Assembly: GCF_003386865.1 (NCBI RefSeq)
Contig: NZ_QTUA01000001.1
Span: 1,736,001 to 1,800,000, forward strand
DNA from: Calidifontibacter indicus
GTDB taxonomy: Bacteria > Actinomycetota > Actinomycetes > Actinomycetales > Dermatophilaceae
Length of the DNA: 64,000 nucleotides
Reading direction: 5' to 3'
The notes under the pieces are model-generated. The model was not told the origin of the DNA, did no database searches, and saw only the letters and a list, made by a program, of their open reading frames with translations. The number at the start of each line of letters is the position of its first letter. Positions within the stretch are counted from its first letter, which is position 1. The position numbers were made by a program, and so were the translations under genes. Positions 27,097-38,467 of this stretch are shown piece after piece.

Positions 27097-28194
27097 CTAT
27101 CGGGTGGCACCGTCGAGCAGCACCGTGGCTGCCTCGTCGACCGTGTCGACGAGGTGGATCGACGCGCCGAGCGGTGACTTCGCGCCGAGTGCCTCGAGCG
27201 CGGCCCACACCGGCACCCGCACCGTCCACTGGTCGCGGCCGACCAGCACCAACGGCGGGCCGGGCTCGGTGGCGTAGTACAGCCGGGTCGCCACCTGGAA
27301 GATCTCCTGCACGGTGCCCGCGGCACCGGGCAGCACGGCGATTCCGGCGTTGCAGATTGCGAGCAGCACGTCCTCGCGCAGGGCGTTGCTGAAGTACTTC
27401 GCGATCGCCGAACCGAACAGGTTCGGCGGCTCGTGCCCGTAGAACCAGGTCGGCACACCGAGCGAGCGATGATCCGACACAGGCTGCACCCGCTCGCGCA
27501 CCGCCCACGCAGCCTTCGCCCAGGCGTCGACGTCGTGGAAATCAGGCGCCTTCGCCAGATCGGTGAGGGCGCGTTGCAGGTCGGGTGAATCCCCAAGCAG
27601 CGCACCGAGATTCGCCGCCTCCATCGCGCCGGGACCGCCGCCGGTGGCCACGCTGAGCCCGGCGTTGGCGAGGTGGGCGCCGAGCCCGGCCGCCTCCGCG
27701 AAACCCGGCGTGCCGCGCCGTACGGCGTGCCCACCCATGACCCCGGCGACGCGGCGGCCCGCGACCCACTCGTGCAGTGCGTCGGAGATGCAGTCGTCGT
27801 GCACGGCTCGTTGCAGGGTGGCGTAGGCGTCGTGCTCACTGCGCGCGTCGCGGCTCCACCGGTAGGCGGACGCGTCGGGAGTCTGCGCGTACCCGCGGTC
27901 GTTCAGCCCCGCGTAGAGCTCGGTGTAGTCGTAGAGCTCGCTACGGAACGACGAGACCGGGGTGCTCGGATCGGAGATGAAGACCACCGCGCCGTGCTTG
28001 CGCATGTGGCGTTCGAGATCGGTGGTGAGGTTGCCACCGAGCACGACGACACCGTGGAAGTCCTTGTGGTCCAGCAGTTCCGACTCGCGGGCGGCCAGGT
28101 CGAGGTTCTGCAACCGCGCGTGGCGCAGTGCGTCGTCGGGGCCGTGCAACAGCCGGTCGAGGACGGCGAGGGATTCGACTTCGGGCGGGGTCAC
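27097..28194 (-). CDS. LOG-like (lysine-decarboxylase-motif) Rossmann protein
   Basis: Protein of 365 residues with a C-terminal LOG-type Rossmann domain. Motifs are TGGGPGAMEAANLGAL, YFSNALREDVLLAICNAGIA and a divergent PGAAGTVQEIFQ in place of the usual PGGxGTxxE; the Gly-to-Ala change is unusual. LOG enzymes release cytokinin-type bases or nucleotides from nucleoside monophosphates, but this long form with an N-terminal domain of about 150 residues is uncharacterised. GTG 28194 has an AGGA box; ATG 28203 is the alternative start. It is divergent from the ATPase gene. Confidence 0.75.
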   Translation of the reverse strand: MTPPEVESLAVLDRLLHGPDDALRHARLQNLDLAARESELLDHKDFHGVVVLGGNLTTDLERHMRKHGAVVFISDPSTPVSSFRSELYDYTELYAGLNDRGYAQTPDASAYRWSRDARSEHDAYATLQRAVHDDCISDALHEWVAGRRVAGVMGGHAVRRGTPGFAEAAGLGAHLANAGLSVATGGGPGAMEAANLGALLGDSPDLQRALTDLAKAPDFHDVDAWAKAAWAVRERVQPVSDHRSLGVPTWFYGHEPPNLFGSAIAKYFSNALREDVLLAICNAGIAVLPGAAGTVQEIFQVATRLYYATEPGPPLVLVGRDQWTVRVPVWAALEALGAKSPLGASIHLVDTVDEAATVLLDGATR

Positions 28195-28240
28195 CCGGCC
28201 CATCCTGCTGCACGACGGCACTCGGTGGATGCGTGCGCCG

Positions 28241-28303
28241 CCGGCTGTCGGTGCCGGCTGTCGGTGCCGGCTGTCGGTGCCGGTTGTCGGTGCCGGTTGT
28301 CGG
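28241..28303. repeat. 13-bp tandem repeat, about 4.8 units
   Basis: CCGGCTGTCGGTG is repeated three times exactly (28241-28279), then twice with C-to-T changes (28280-28303, the last truncated). It fills most of the gap between the divergent LOG-like and ATPase genes and ends 10 bases before the ATPase gene's TAGCCT box. Confidence 0.95.
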
Positions 28304-28325
28304 AGCCACCGCATAGCCTGCCGGC

Positions 28326-29504
28326 ATGATCTCGACCGTTGCGATCGCCGGCTATCGCTCGTTCCGCGATGTCGCACTGCCGCTGTCGGGGCTGACGGTC
28401 GTGACCGGTGGCAACGGAGCCGGTAAGAGCTCGCTCTACCGCGCGCTGCGCCTGCTCGCCGACTGCGGCACCGGCGACGTCATCGGATCGCTGGCTCGCG
28501 AAGGTGGTCTGCAGTCGGCGCTGTGGGCCGGGCCGGCGACGCTCACCGCCGCGCGCCGCGGAGCTCCCGTGCAGGGCATCATGCGCGGCGGCAAGCCGAT
28601 CAGTCTGCAATTGGGTTGTGCCACCGACGACTTCGGCTATCTCGTCGATCTCGGCATCCCGCAGGACTCCCAGTCGGTGTTCGCCCGCGACCCCGAGATC
28701 AAACGTGAGGCCGTGTTCACCGGCCCGGTGATGCGTCCGGCGACGACCTTGGTGCGGCGCAAACGCCGACTGGTCGAGCAGCGTGAGGGGCGGTCCTGGG
28801 CCGAGGTCGGGCAGCTACCCAGCCACCGTTCGATGCTCACCGAGTTCGCCGATCCGCACCGCTTCGTCGAACTCGCCGCGATGCGTCACGAGTTGCGCCG
28901 GTGGCGCTTCTACGACGGCTTCCGCACCGACGCCGACGCGCCGGCGCGTGCCCCGCAGGTGGCGACGCGCACGCCGGTGCTCTCCGGCGACGGCCACGAT
29001 CTGGCGGCCACCGTCGCCACGACGCTCGAGGCGGGGTTCGCGGGGTTGCCCGAGGCGGTCGCCGACGCATTCGAGGGCAGCGAACTGCAACTCCAGGTCT
29101 ACGACGACGGACGCCTGCAGATCGCGCTGCGCCAACCCGGCATGTTGCGTGCCCTGCGGGCCACCGAACTCTCCGACGGCACACTGCGATTCCTGCTCTG
29201 GGCCGCGGCGCTGACCTCGGTCGACCGGCCGACCCTCATGGTGCTCAACGAGCCGGAGACCTCTCTTCATCCCTCGCTCGTGCCCGCGCTCGGACGGCTG
29301 ATCCGCGGCACGGTCGAGGCCACCCAGGTCGTGGTCGTGACCCACAGCGACGAGCTGATCCGGGCACTCGACCCCACCCCGTTCGAGCCTGACGAACCCA
29401 TCGAGGAGCGCCTGCTCATCGAGCTCTACAAAGACCTCGGTGAGTCGCTGGTGCGCGGGTTCGGCTGGCTCAGCAAGCCGGCGTGGGAGTGGGGCAGCCG
29501 GTGA
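28326..29504 (+). CDS. AAA ATPase, RecF/OLD-like
   Basis: SMC/RecF-type ATPase of 392 residues. The N-terminal core is FRDVALPLSGLTVVTGGNGA with Walker A GGNGAGKSS. The ABC-type signature region is ELSDGTLRFLLWAAAL (about 285-300), Walker B is LMVLNEPETSLHPSL, and the switch His is in VVVVTHSDELI. No TOPRIM nuclease domain is attached and no nuclease gene is adjacent. Relatives occur in defence contexts and as orphan genes. A TAGCCT box ends 6 bases before the ATG, with no ribosome binding site. Its 3' end overlaps thiE (convergent) by 35 bases. Confidence 0.82.
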   Translation: MISTVAIAGYRSFRDVALPLSGLTVVTGGNGAGKSSLYRALRLLADCGTGDVIGSLAREGGLQSALWAGPATLTAARRGAPVQGIMRGGKPISLQLGCATDDFGYLVDLGIPQDSQSVFARDPEIKREAVFTGPVMRPATTLVRRKRRLVEQREGRSWAEVGQLPSHRSMLTEFADPHRFVELAAMRHELRRWRFYDGFRTDADAPARAPQVATRTPVLSGDGHDLAATVATTLEAGFAGLPEAVADAFEGSELQLQVYDDGRLQIALRQPGMLRALRATELSDGTLRFLLWAAALTSVDRPTLMVLNEPETSLHPSLVPALGRLIRGTVEATQVVVVTHSDELIRALDPTPFEPDEPIEERLLIELYKDLGESLVRGFGWLSKPAWEWGSR

Positions 29505-30135
29505 GCACGCGCCGAACCACCTCCGCCGGGTCGGCTGCCTGCATGATCGCCCGCACGAGCGCCACCCCGGCGATGCCGGTCGACATCAGGTCGGCCACGT
29601 CGTCGGGGGTGACGTCGCCGATCGCCACCACCGGAAGGCCGGTGGCCGCGACGATCGGCGGGTAGCCCGCGAGCCCGAGTGGCTCGCGGCCGGAGTCCTT
29701 GGTCGGCGTACGTCGAAACGGTCCCGCGCCTATGTAGTCGATGTGGTCGGCCTGGAGGTCCGCCCACCGTGCGAGCTCGACGGTGCCCGTGGTGAGCCCG
29801 ACGACGGCGTCCGGCCCGAGCATGGCCCGGGCCGCGTCGGCGGGCAGGTCGTCGGTGCCCAGATGCACGCCGTGCACCGGGGCACCAGTGCGCGCCGCGG
29901 CGAACGCGACGTCGGCGCGGTCATCGACCAGCACCGTCGTCGCTGCGTTCGCCCGATGCACCTCGTCCGCGATCGTCACCACCAGAGCAAGCAGTGCGCG
30001 GGTGTCGAGCTGCTTCGCGCGCACCTGCACCACCCCGGCCCCAGCGGCCGCAGCGGCCGCAGCCACCTCGACGGTGCGTCGGTCGGTGCCCGAGGTCACC
30101 AGGTAACACCGCAGGTCGAGCAGACGTCTCGTCAC
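29470..30135 (-). CDS. thiE: Thiamine-phosphate synthase
   Basis: Condenses HMP-pyrophosphate with hydroxyethylthiazole phosphate to thiamine phosphate. The 221-residue TIM barrel shows VVQVRAKQLDTRALLALV, VDDRADVA, GVHLGTDDLP, DYIGAGPFRRTPTK and AIGDVTPDD. The GTG at 30135 overlaps the thiM stop (GTGA). It is the last gene of the thiC-transporter-thiM-thiE operon. Confidence 0.93.
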   Translation of the reverse strand: MTRRLLDLRCYLVTSGTDRRTVEVAAAAAAAGAGVVQVRAKQLDTRALLALVVTIADEVHRANAATTVLVDDRADVAFAAARTGAPVHGVHLGTDDLPADAARAMLGPDAVVGLTTGTVELARWADLQADHIDYIGAGPFRRTPTKDSGREPLGLAGYPPIVAATGLPVVAIGDVTPDDVADLMSTGIAGVALVRAIMQAADPAEVVRRVLTGCPTPTPAC

Positions 30136-30906
30136 CACTTCGCCTGCCGCGCAATCGTTGTCGCGTCGAGGGTGTGGAGGTTGTCGACGAGCGCCACCCG
30201 GAACGACCCGGGACCGTGCTCGGTCGCCGCTGCGTGTTCGGCGGCGACGGTCAGCCAGACGGTCGCGGTCAACGCCGCATCGAAGGGGTCGGCCACCGTG
30301 GAGCAGGCCGCCGTGAGCGCACCGAGCAGGCAACCCGTGCCGGTCACCCGGGTGAGCAGGGGCACCCCGTTGTGCACCCTGACCACGCGCGACCCATCCG
30401 TGATCACGTCGGGTTGGCCGGACACTGCGACCGTGCAACCGGCCTGTGCGGCCACGAGCTGCGCCGCCGACTCCACCTCCATCGAGCCCAACACGCTGTC
30501 CGGGCCGGTCGCCCCGCCGTCACCTCCGGCCAGGACGGACACCTCCGATGCGTTACCGCGCACGATCGTCGGTCGATGCCGGATCAGGTTGAGCGCCAGC
30601 GTGGTTCGCACCGGTGCCGGACCGACCGCCACCGGGTCGAGCACCCACGGCAGGTGCTTCTCGCGAGCCGTGGCGACGGTGGGCAGCACGGCTCGCGTGG
30701 CCTCGTCGGACAGCATGCCGAGGTTGACCAGCAATGCGTCGGTGCCCTGGACCAGGGCCGGCGCCTCCGCTAGCGTGGCGGTCATCAACGGCCGGGCGCC
30801 GGCAGCCAGCAGCCCGTCGGCCACCAACTGAGCCACCGCCGGCCCGACGATGCAGTGCACCAGCGGATCACGCCCGCGGGTCTTCTCGATCACCGCGGCG
30901 ATGGTC

Positions 30907-30917
<11 letters not shown>
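30132..30917 (-). CDS. thiM: Hydroxyethylthiazole kinase
   Basis: Salvage enzyme phosphorylating 4-methyl-5-hydroxyethylthiazole. The 261-residue ribokinase-like protein shows GAGARPLMTATLAEAP, LDPVAVGPAPVRT, IVRGNASEVSVLAGG and the catalytic anion hole VTGTGCLLGALTAA. The usual TN near the N-terminus is replaced (VHCIVGPAVAQLVADG), so substrate contacts may differ. It overlaps the transporter gene by 11 bases and thiE by 4. Confidence 0.9.
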
Positions 30918-34012
<3,095 letters not shown>

Positions 34013-34059
34013 GTGTGATCAACGTAACCCAGATCGGGGGAGCGTTCTACGGTGGGGTC

Positions 34060-34863
34060 ATGCGACGTCCCCCGGCAGTGGTGACCGTGGCCGGCAGCGA
34101 CCCCAGCGGCGGCGCCGGTCTGCAGGCCGACCTGAAGACCATCGGCGCACTCGGTGGATACGGAATGGCGGTGGTGACCGCGTTGACCGCGCAGAACACC
34201 CACGGTGTCGACGCCGTTCACGCTGTTCCTGCCGATTTCGTTGCAGCGCAGTTTGATTCACTGGTCACTGATGTTCGTATCGACGCTGTGAAGACCGGCA
34301 TGCTTGCATCGGCCGCCGTCACGGACGTCGTCTGCGAGTTCGTGCGATCGGGCCTGTCGCGTGGAACGTGCGTGGTCGTCGACCCGGTGATGGTGTCGAC
34401 CAGTGGGCATCGCCTCATGGCTCCGGACGCGTTGGACGCGATGCGGCGTCTGGTCGGCTGCGCGAGCATCGTGACGCCCAACCTGGCCGAGGCGGCCGCA
34501 CTGCTCGGCGAGGCCGAGGCGGGTGACGAGCGGGCCATGGTGACGCAGGGGCGGCGGCTGCTCGACCTCGGCGTCGGGGCGGTGCTGATGAAGGGCGGCC
34601 ATCTGGCGGGTGACCCGGTCGACGTCCTGATCAGCGCGGACACGGTGGAGCGGTTTGCGCAGCAGCGGGTCGCGACGCGCAACACGCACGGAACGGGGTG
34701 CGCGCTGTCGGCGGCGCTCGCCACCATGCATCCGCAATTGGGGTCGTGGTCGCAGGCCGTCGCGGCGGCGAAGACCTGGCTCACCGAGGCGTTGCGCCAG
34801 GCGGATCGGCTCGAGATCGGGGCGGGTGCGGGCCCGGTGCACCACCTGCACCGGTGGTGGTGA
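34060..34863 (+). CDS. thiD: Hydroxymethylpyrimidine/phosphomethylpyrimidine kinase
   Basis: Phosphorylates HMP and HMP-P to HMP-PP for ThiE. The 267-residue ribokinase-like protein shows TVAGSDPSGGAGLQADLKT, AVKTGMLAS, DPVMVSTSGHRLM and the anion hole NTHGTGCALSAALA. It is divergent from thiC and not behind the riboswitch. A TACGGT box (34048-34053) ends 6 bases before the ATG with GTAACC further upstream, suggesting a leaderless transcript. Confidence 0.94.
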   Translation: MRRPPAVVTVAGSDPSGGAGLQADLKTIGALGGYGMAVVTALTAQNTHGVDAVHAVPADFVAAQFDSLVTDVRIDAVKTGMLASAAVTDVVCEFVRSGLSRGTCVVVDPVMVSTSGHRLMAPDALDAMRRLVGCASIVTPNLAEAAALLGEAEAGDERAMVTQGRRLLDLGVGAVLMKGGHLAGDPVDVLISADTVERFAQQRVATRNTHGTGCALSAALATMHPQLGSWSQAVAAAKTWLTEALRQADRLEIGAGAGPVHHLHRWW

Positions 34864-34933
34864 GGTCAGTGGCGCCGCCCGACCGCTCGGCGCACCCGCC
34901 TGGCCGGTCGGCGGGTTCGTCGACGACGTCATG

Positions 34934-34961
34934 GTGACCGGGGCCACAGCCGGGCCATAAT
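34934..34961 (+). promoter_or_regulatory. Promoter of the propionyl-CoA synthetase gene
   Basis: GTGACC (34934-34939), a 16-base spacer and CATAAT (34956-34961) end 6 bases before the ATG at 34968. Transcription would begin at or next to the start codon, giving a leaderless mRNA; no ribosome binding site is present. Confidence 0.65.
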
Positions 34962-34967
34962 CGCGCC

Positions 34968-36884
34968 ATGAGTTCGTACGTGGAGCAGTACCGGCGCAGC
35001 ATGTCCGGCCCGGAGGGGTTCTGGCTGGATGCCGCGGAGGCGGTCGATTGGTTCCGCAAGCCGAAGAAGGCGCTGGACGACCAGCAGCCGCCGTTCTACC
35101 GCTGGTACCCCGACGGGCAGCTCAACATCTGCTACAACGCGCTCGACCGGCACGTGATCAAGGGTGACGCCGACCGCACAGCGCTCATCTACGACAGCCC
35201 CGTCACAGACACCAAGCGCAGCTACTCCTACGCCGAACTGCTCGACCTCGTCGGTCGTGCCGCAGGAGTGCTGCGCGCACTCGGTGTCGAGCGCGGCGAC
35301 CGTGTCGTGGTCTACCTGCCGATGGTGCCCGAAGCGATCGTCACGATGCTCGCGTGCGCTCGCATCGGAGCCGTGCATTCGGTGGTGTTCGGCGGCTTCG
35401 CACCGGCCGAACTCGCCACCCGCATCGACGATGCTCAACCGAAGGTGATCGTCACCGCCTCGTGCGGGGTCGAGCGTTCCCGCGTGGTGCCGTACAAGCC
35501 GATGGTCGACGATGCGATCGAGCGCGCGCAGCACAAGCCCGAGCGGGTGCTTCTCGTGCAGCGGCCGCAGCTCGAGGCCGAGATGGGCGAGCGCGACATC
35601 GACTGGGCGACGGCGATGAAGCCCGGCGCGGTCGAGCCGGCCGGCTGTGAGTCGATGCTCGCGACCGACCCGCTCTACGTGCTCTACACCTCCGGGACCA
35701 CCGGTAAGCCCAAGGGCATCGTGCGCGACCACGGCGGCTACACGGTCGCGCTGCAGTGGTCGATGACCAACGTCTACGGCATGTCGCCTGGGGAGGTGTG
35801 GTTCACCGCGTCCGACGTCGGGTGGGTCGTCGGGCACTCCTACATCGTCTACGCGCCGCTGATCGCCGGGTGCACCACGGTGCTGTTCGAAGGCAAGCCC
35901 GTCGGCACGCCCGATGCCTCCACCTTCTGGCGGATCATCGCCGAGAACGACGTGAAGGCGTTGTTCACCGCGCCGACCGCCTTCCGTGCGATCAAGAAGG
36001 AAGACCCCGACGGCGCACTCGTGGCCGGGCACGATGTGTCGGGGTTCCGCACCCTGTTCATGGCCGGTGAGCGGCTCGACCCCGACACCTGGCAGTGGGC
36101 CACCGACAAGCTCGACGTGCCGGTCATCGACAACTGGTGGCAGACCGAGACCGGATGGCCGATCGCCTCCAACCTGGTGGGCCTCGAGCCGTTGCCGATC
36201 AAACCGGGTTCGGCCACCGTGCCGGTGCCGGGCTACGACGTGCAGATCCTCGACAGCCAGGGGCAGCAGGCGCCGGCCGGCACCGAGGGCGCCGTCTGCA
36301 TCAAGCTGCCCTTGCCCCCGGGGACGCTCCCGACCTTGTGGCAGGACGATGCGCGGTACGAGTCGTCGTACCTGTCGGCCTACCCGGGCTACTACCTCAC
36401 CGGCGACGGCGGCTACCTCGACGACGACGGCTACCTGTTCGTGCTCGGCCGCACTGACGACGTGCTCAACGTCGCCGGCCACCGGCTGTCGACCGGCGGC
36501 ATCGAGGCAGCACTCGCCGGGCATCCCGCCGTCGCCGAATGCGCCGTGATCGGTGTGGCCGACCCGCTGAAGGGGCAGGTGCCCCGGGCGCTGGTCGTGC
36601 TCAAGGCCGGCGACCAGTGGGCCGACCTCGACGACGCAGCCCTGGAGCAGCTGCGCGGTGAACTCGGCAGGCGGGTGCGCGAGGAGGTGGGGCCGATTGC
36701 GACGCTGCAACAGGTCGACGTCGTCGCAGCGTTGCCGAAGACCCGTTCGGGCAAGATCCTGCGCAAGACGATGCGTCAGATGGCCGACGGTCAGGAGGCG
36801 CCGGTGCCCTCCACCATCGAGGACGCCACGGTGCTCGACGCGCTCGCGAGAATCCTCGGGCGAGAGGGCACTTCACAGGGCTAG
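34968..36884 (+). CDS. prpE: Propionyl-CoA synthetase (PrpE-like acyl-CoA ligase)
   Basis: AMP-forming acyl-CoA synthetase of 638 residues that activates propionate (or acetate). Motifs are the phosphate loop YTSGTTGKPKG, VGHSYIVYAPL, the A5 motif NWWQTETGWP, hinge LGRTDDVLNVAGHRLSTGGI and A10 PKTRSGKILRKTMR with the Lys normally subject to acetylation. YTSGTTGKPKGIVRDHGG and ASDVGWVVGHSYIVYAPL are more like PrpE than Acs. Downstream sequence is decayed genes, so it is a single-gene unit. Confidence 0.9.
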   Translation: MSSYVEQYRRSMSGPEGFWLDAAEAVDWFRKPKKALDDQQPPFYRWYPDGQLNICYNALDRHVIKGDADRTALIYDSPVTDTKRSYSYAELLDLVGRAAGVLRALGVERGDRVVVYLPMVPEAIVTMLACARIGAVHSVVFGGFAPAELATRIDDAQPKVIVTASCGVERSRVVPYKPMVDDAIERAQHKPERVLLVQRPQLEAEMGERDIDWATAMKPGAVEPAGCESMLATDPLYVLYTSGTTGKPKGIVRDHGGYTVALQWSMTNVYGMSPGEVWFTASDVGWVVGHSYIVYAPLIAGCTTVLFEGKPVGTPDASTFWRIIAENDVKALFTAPTAFRAIKKEDPDGALVAGHDVSGFRTLFMAGERLDPDTWQWATDKLDVPVIDNWWQTETGWPIASNLVGLEPLPIKPGSATVPVPGYDVQILDSQGQQAPAGTEGAVCIKLPLPPGTLPTLWQDDARYESSYLSAYPGYYLTGDGGYLDDDGYLFVLGRTDDVLNVAGHRLSTGGIEAALAGHPAVAECAVIGVADPLKGQVPRALVVLKAGDQWADLDDAALEQLRGELGRRVREEVGPIATLQQVDVVAALPKTRSGKILRKTMRQMADGQEAPVPSTIEDATVLDALARILGREGTSQG

Positions 36885-36894
36885 TGTCACAAGG

Positions 36895-37507
36895 GTGAGT
36901 GACACTCCGTCCCCTTTCCCGGCCCGACTGCAAGCTTGACCCCGGCCGACGCCGCCGATGTCACCGACGAGCTCGTCACCACCGAGCACGTGCCGGTGAC
37001 GCCGGACGGCGAGCTGCCCTACACCGCGCAGACCGGGCGGGTCGTGCTCTGGAAGGACGAGGTCAAGGACGACGTCTGGCAGGGGCGCGAACCCGTCGCG
37101 CAGCGCGGGTGTTGAAGGGGCGCAAGCCCTCGGGGTTCCACGGCTTCACCGCCGACCTCGAATCGGTCGCCGAGATCATCCGGCAGTGGGTGAGCGACCA
37201 AGGTCGTTGGCTCTCAACGAAATTCCTGATCGGGGAGTCGTACGGCACGACCCGTGCTGCCGGGCTCGCGCAGCTGCTGCAGGACGACGGCATGTACCTC
37301 AACGGGCTGATGCTGAACGGCGCAACGCCGTTCACCGCCGCGGAGGATTCGCTCGCGCACCTCGCCATCGCGCGGGAGCGCCATGACGACATTGAACACC
37401 ACTACTACCCGGCGGGTCACATGATGCACGTGCACGAGCCGTCTCGGGTGCAACAGTCGGCCGACCTGCGTGACTTCGTGCGGCGCCGCTCGGGTGGGCC
37501 TGCCTGA
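36895..37507 (+). pseudogene. Peptidase S10 (serine carboxypeptidase) remnant
   Basis: A GTG at 36895 opens 14 codons that hit TGA at 36937; the N-terminal sequence then continues in another frame (TPADAADVTDELVTTEHVPV, LPYTAQTGRVVLWKDEV) to TGA at 37113. A third stretch resumes with GRKPSGFHGFTADLESVAEI, keeps the active-site GESYGTTRAAGLAQ and the His region YYPAGHMMHVHEPS, and ends at 37507. Intact actinobacterial S10 proteins are about 500 residues, so two large internal segments are missing plus frame breaks. The gene is inactive. Confidence 0.8.
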
Positions 37508-37515
37508 CCCGGTTC

Positions 37516-37543
37516 GTTCTGACCCGCTCGAGCGGGTCAGAAC
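37516..37543. terminator. Perfect 28-bp palindrome between decayed genes
   Basis: A fully self-complementary 28-base sequence centred on CTCGAG (14-bp arms). It lies 8 bases after the S10 remnant and overlaps the stop of the converging GNAT fragment, so it probably was a bidirectional terminator. Confidence 0.7.
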
Positions 37544-37746
37544 TCGACCGCGACGACCGCGCGCCGTTTCGACGGACGGTGCACGATCTCAAAACCGGCG
37601 TCGAGGTAGGTCGTGAGCCGGCCGGGATGCTCCTCGCCCCACGTCGCGTTGTCGTCGGTGCCTCGGTTGGGAGTTGGATGGGTGAACGGGAGATGCTCCT
37701 CCCGCTCCGGCAACCAGCTCCCGTACGCGCACCAATTCCTGTGCAC
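37537..37746 (-). pseudogene. GNAT acetyltransferase C-terminal fragment
   Basis: A 69-residue frame starting at GTG 37746 encodes only what looks like the C-terminal part of a GNAT-type protein (WLPEREEHLPFTHPTPNRGT, then TTYLDAGFEIVHRPSKRRAV). The acetyl-CoA-binding core is missing, and 10 bases upstream lies the original stop of the VOC gene. I read it as a truncated gene left by a deletion, although expression as a small protein cannot be excluded. Confidence 0.55.
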
Positions 37747-37755
37747 CGTGCCCGC

Positions 37756-38158
37756 TCAGCCGACGGACGCGGCCAGCTCGGCCTCCGAGCGCGGGATTGC
37801 AGAATTCGTTGCCCTCGGGGTCGGCCAAGATGACCCATCCGCTGCCGGGGCCGCGGATGCCGCGGTGGTCGCCGACCTGCACAGCGCCGATGCCGAGCAG
37901 TCGCTCGACCTCCTCGTCGCGGGTGCCGGTGCGCGGACGCAGATCGAAGTGCAGACGGTTCTTCACAGTCTTGGATTCGGGCACCTCGATGAAGAGGATG
38001 TGGTGTCCCGAGTCTGGGTCGAGGATCATGCACTCCTCGTGGCCCGGCTCGTTGGGGTCGTCGCAGACGTCGACGTAGTCGAGCACCTTCTTCCAGAACT
38101 CGCTGAGTTCGTAGGCATTGCGACAGTCGACGGAGGTGTGTGAGACGAAGCAGCTCAT
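37756..38158 (-). pseudogene. VOC (glyoxalase-like) protein gene with 3' frameshift
   Basis: From ATG 38158 the frame gives a VOC-fold protein of about 120 residues (FVSHTSVDCRNAYELSEFWK, LFIEVPESKTVKNRLHFDLR, SGWVILADPEGNEFC). Just after GNEFC, near 37798, the natural ending (IPRSEAELAASVG and TGA at 37758-37756) is in another frame, so one base has been gained or lost. As it stands, translation runs on to 37589 and adds about 70 aberrant residues. The domain itself is nearly complete, so partial function or a sequencing error is possible. Confidence 0.65.
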
Positions 38159-38324
38159 GGCCGAAGCCCACCACCGGGGGTCTGCGTGGGACAACCGATT
38201 TACGTGGATCGAGGTGCCCACCCCGAGGTGTGATTTCCGGCCCTGCGCCGACGCGTCCGGCCGCTGCGGCGTGCGGTCGGCGTAGCGTGAGTCGGGTGAT
38301 CGACCAACACACGGAGGTGGAGCG

Positions 38325-38465
38325 ATGACCGACGAGAGCACCCCGAACACCGACGAGGAATCGGTCGACCAGGACGTGAAGCAGGCGGAGGAGGCCGCTG
38401 CGGGCCCGGCGGAGGAACGCGACCCCGGCAACGGCACGCCGGCGTCGACGGGCGAGGTCGAGTAG
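38325..38465 (+). CDS. Small acidic protein (46 aa)
   Basis: ATG 38325 to TAG 38465 encodes 46 residues, strongly acidic and Ala/Glu/Asp-rich with no hydrophobic segment (TDESTPNTDEESVDQDVKQA). A strong GGAGGTGGAG ribosome binding site at 38313-38322 supports translation. No family is recognised; it is likely disordered. It is divergent from the VOC gene and converges with the ATP-grasp gene, whose stop lies 3 bases on. Confidence 0.6.
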   Translation: MTDESTPNTDEESVDQDVKQAEEAAAGPAEERDPGNGTPASTGEVE

Positions 38466-38467
38466 CC

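Noticed and set aside
28241-28303. CRISPR array
   Set aside because: The repeats are contiguous 13-mers with no spacers and no cas genes nearby.
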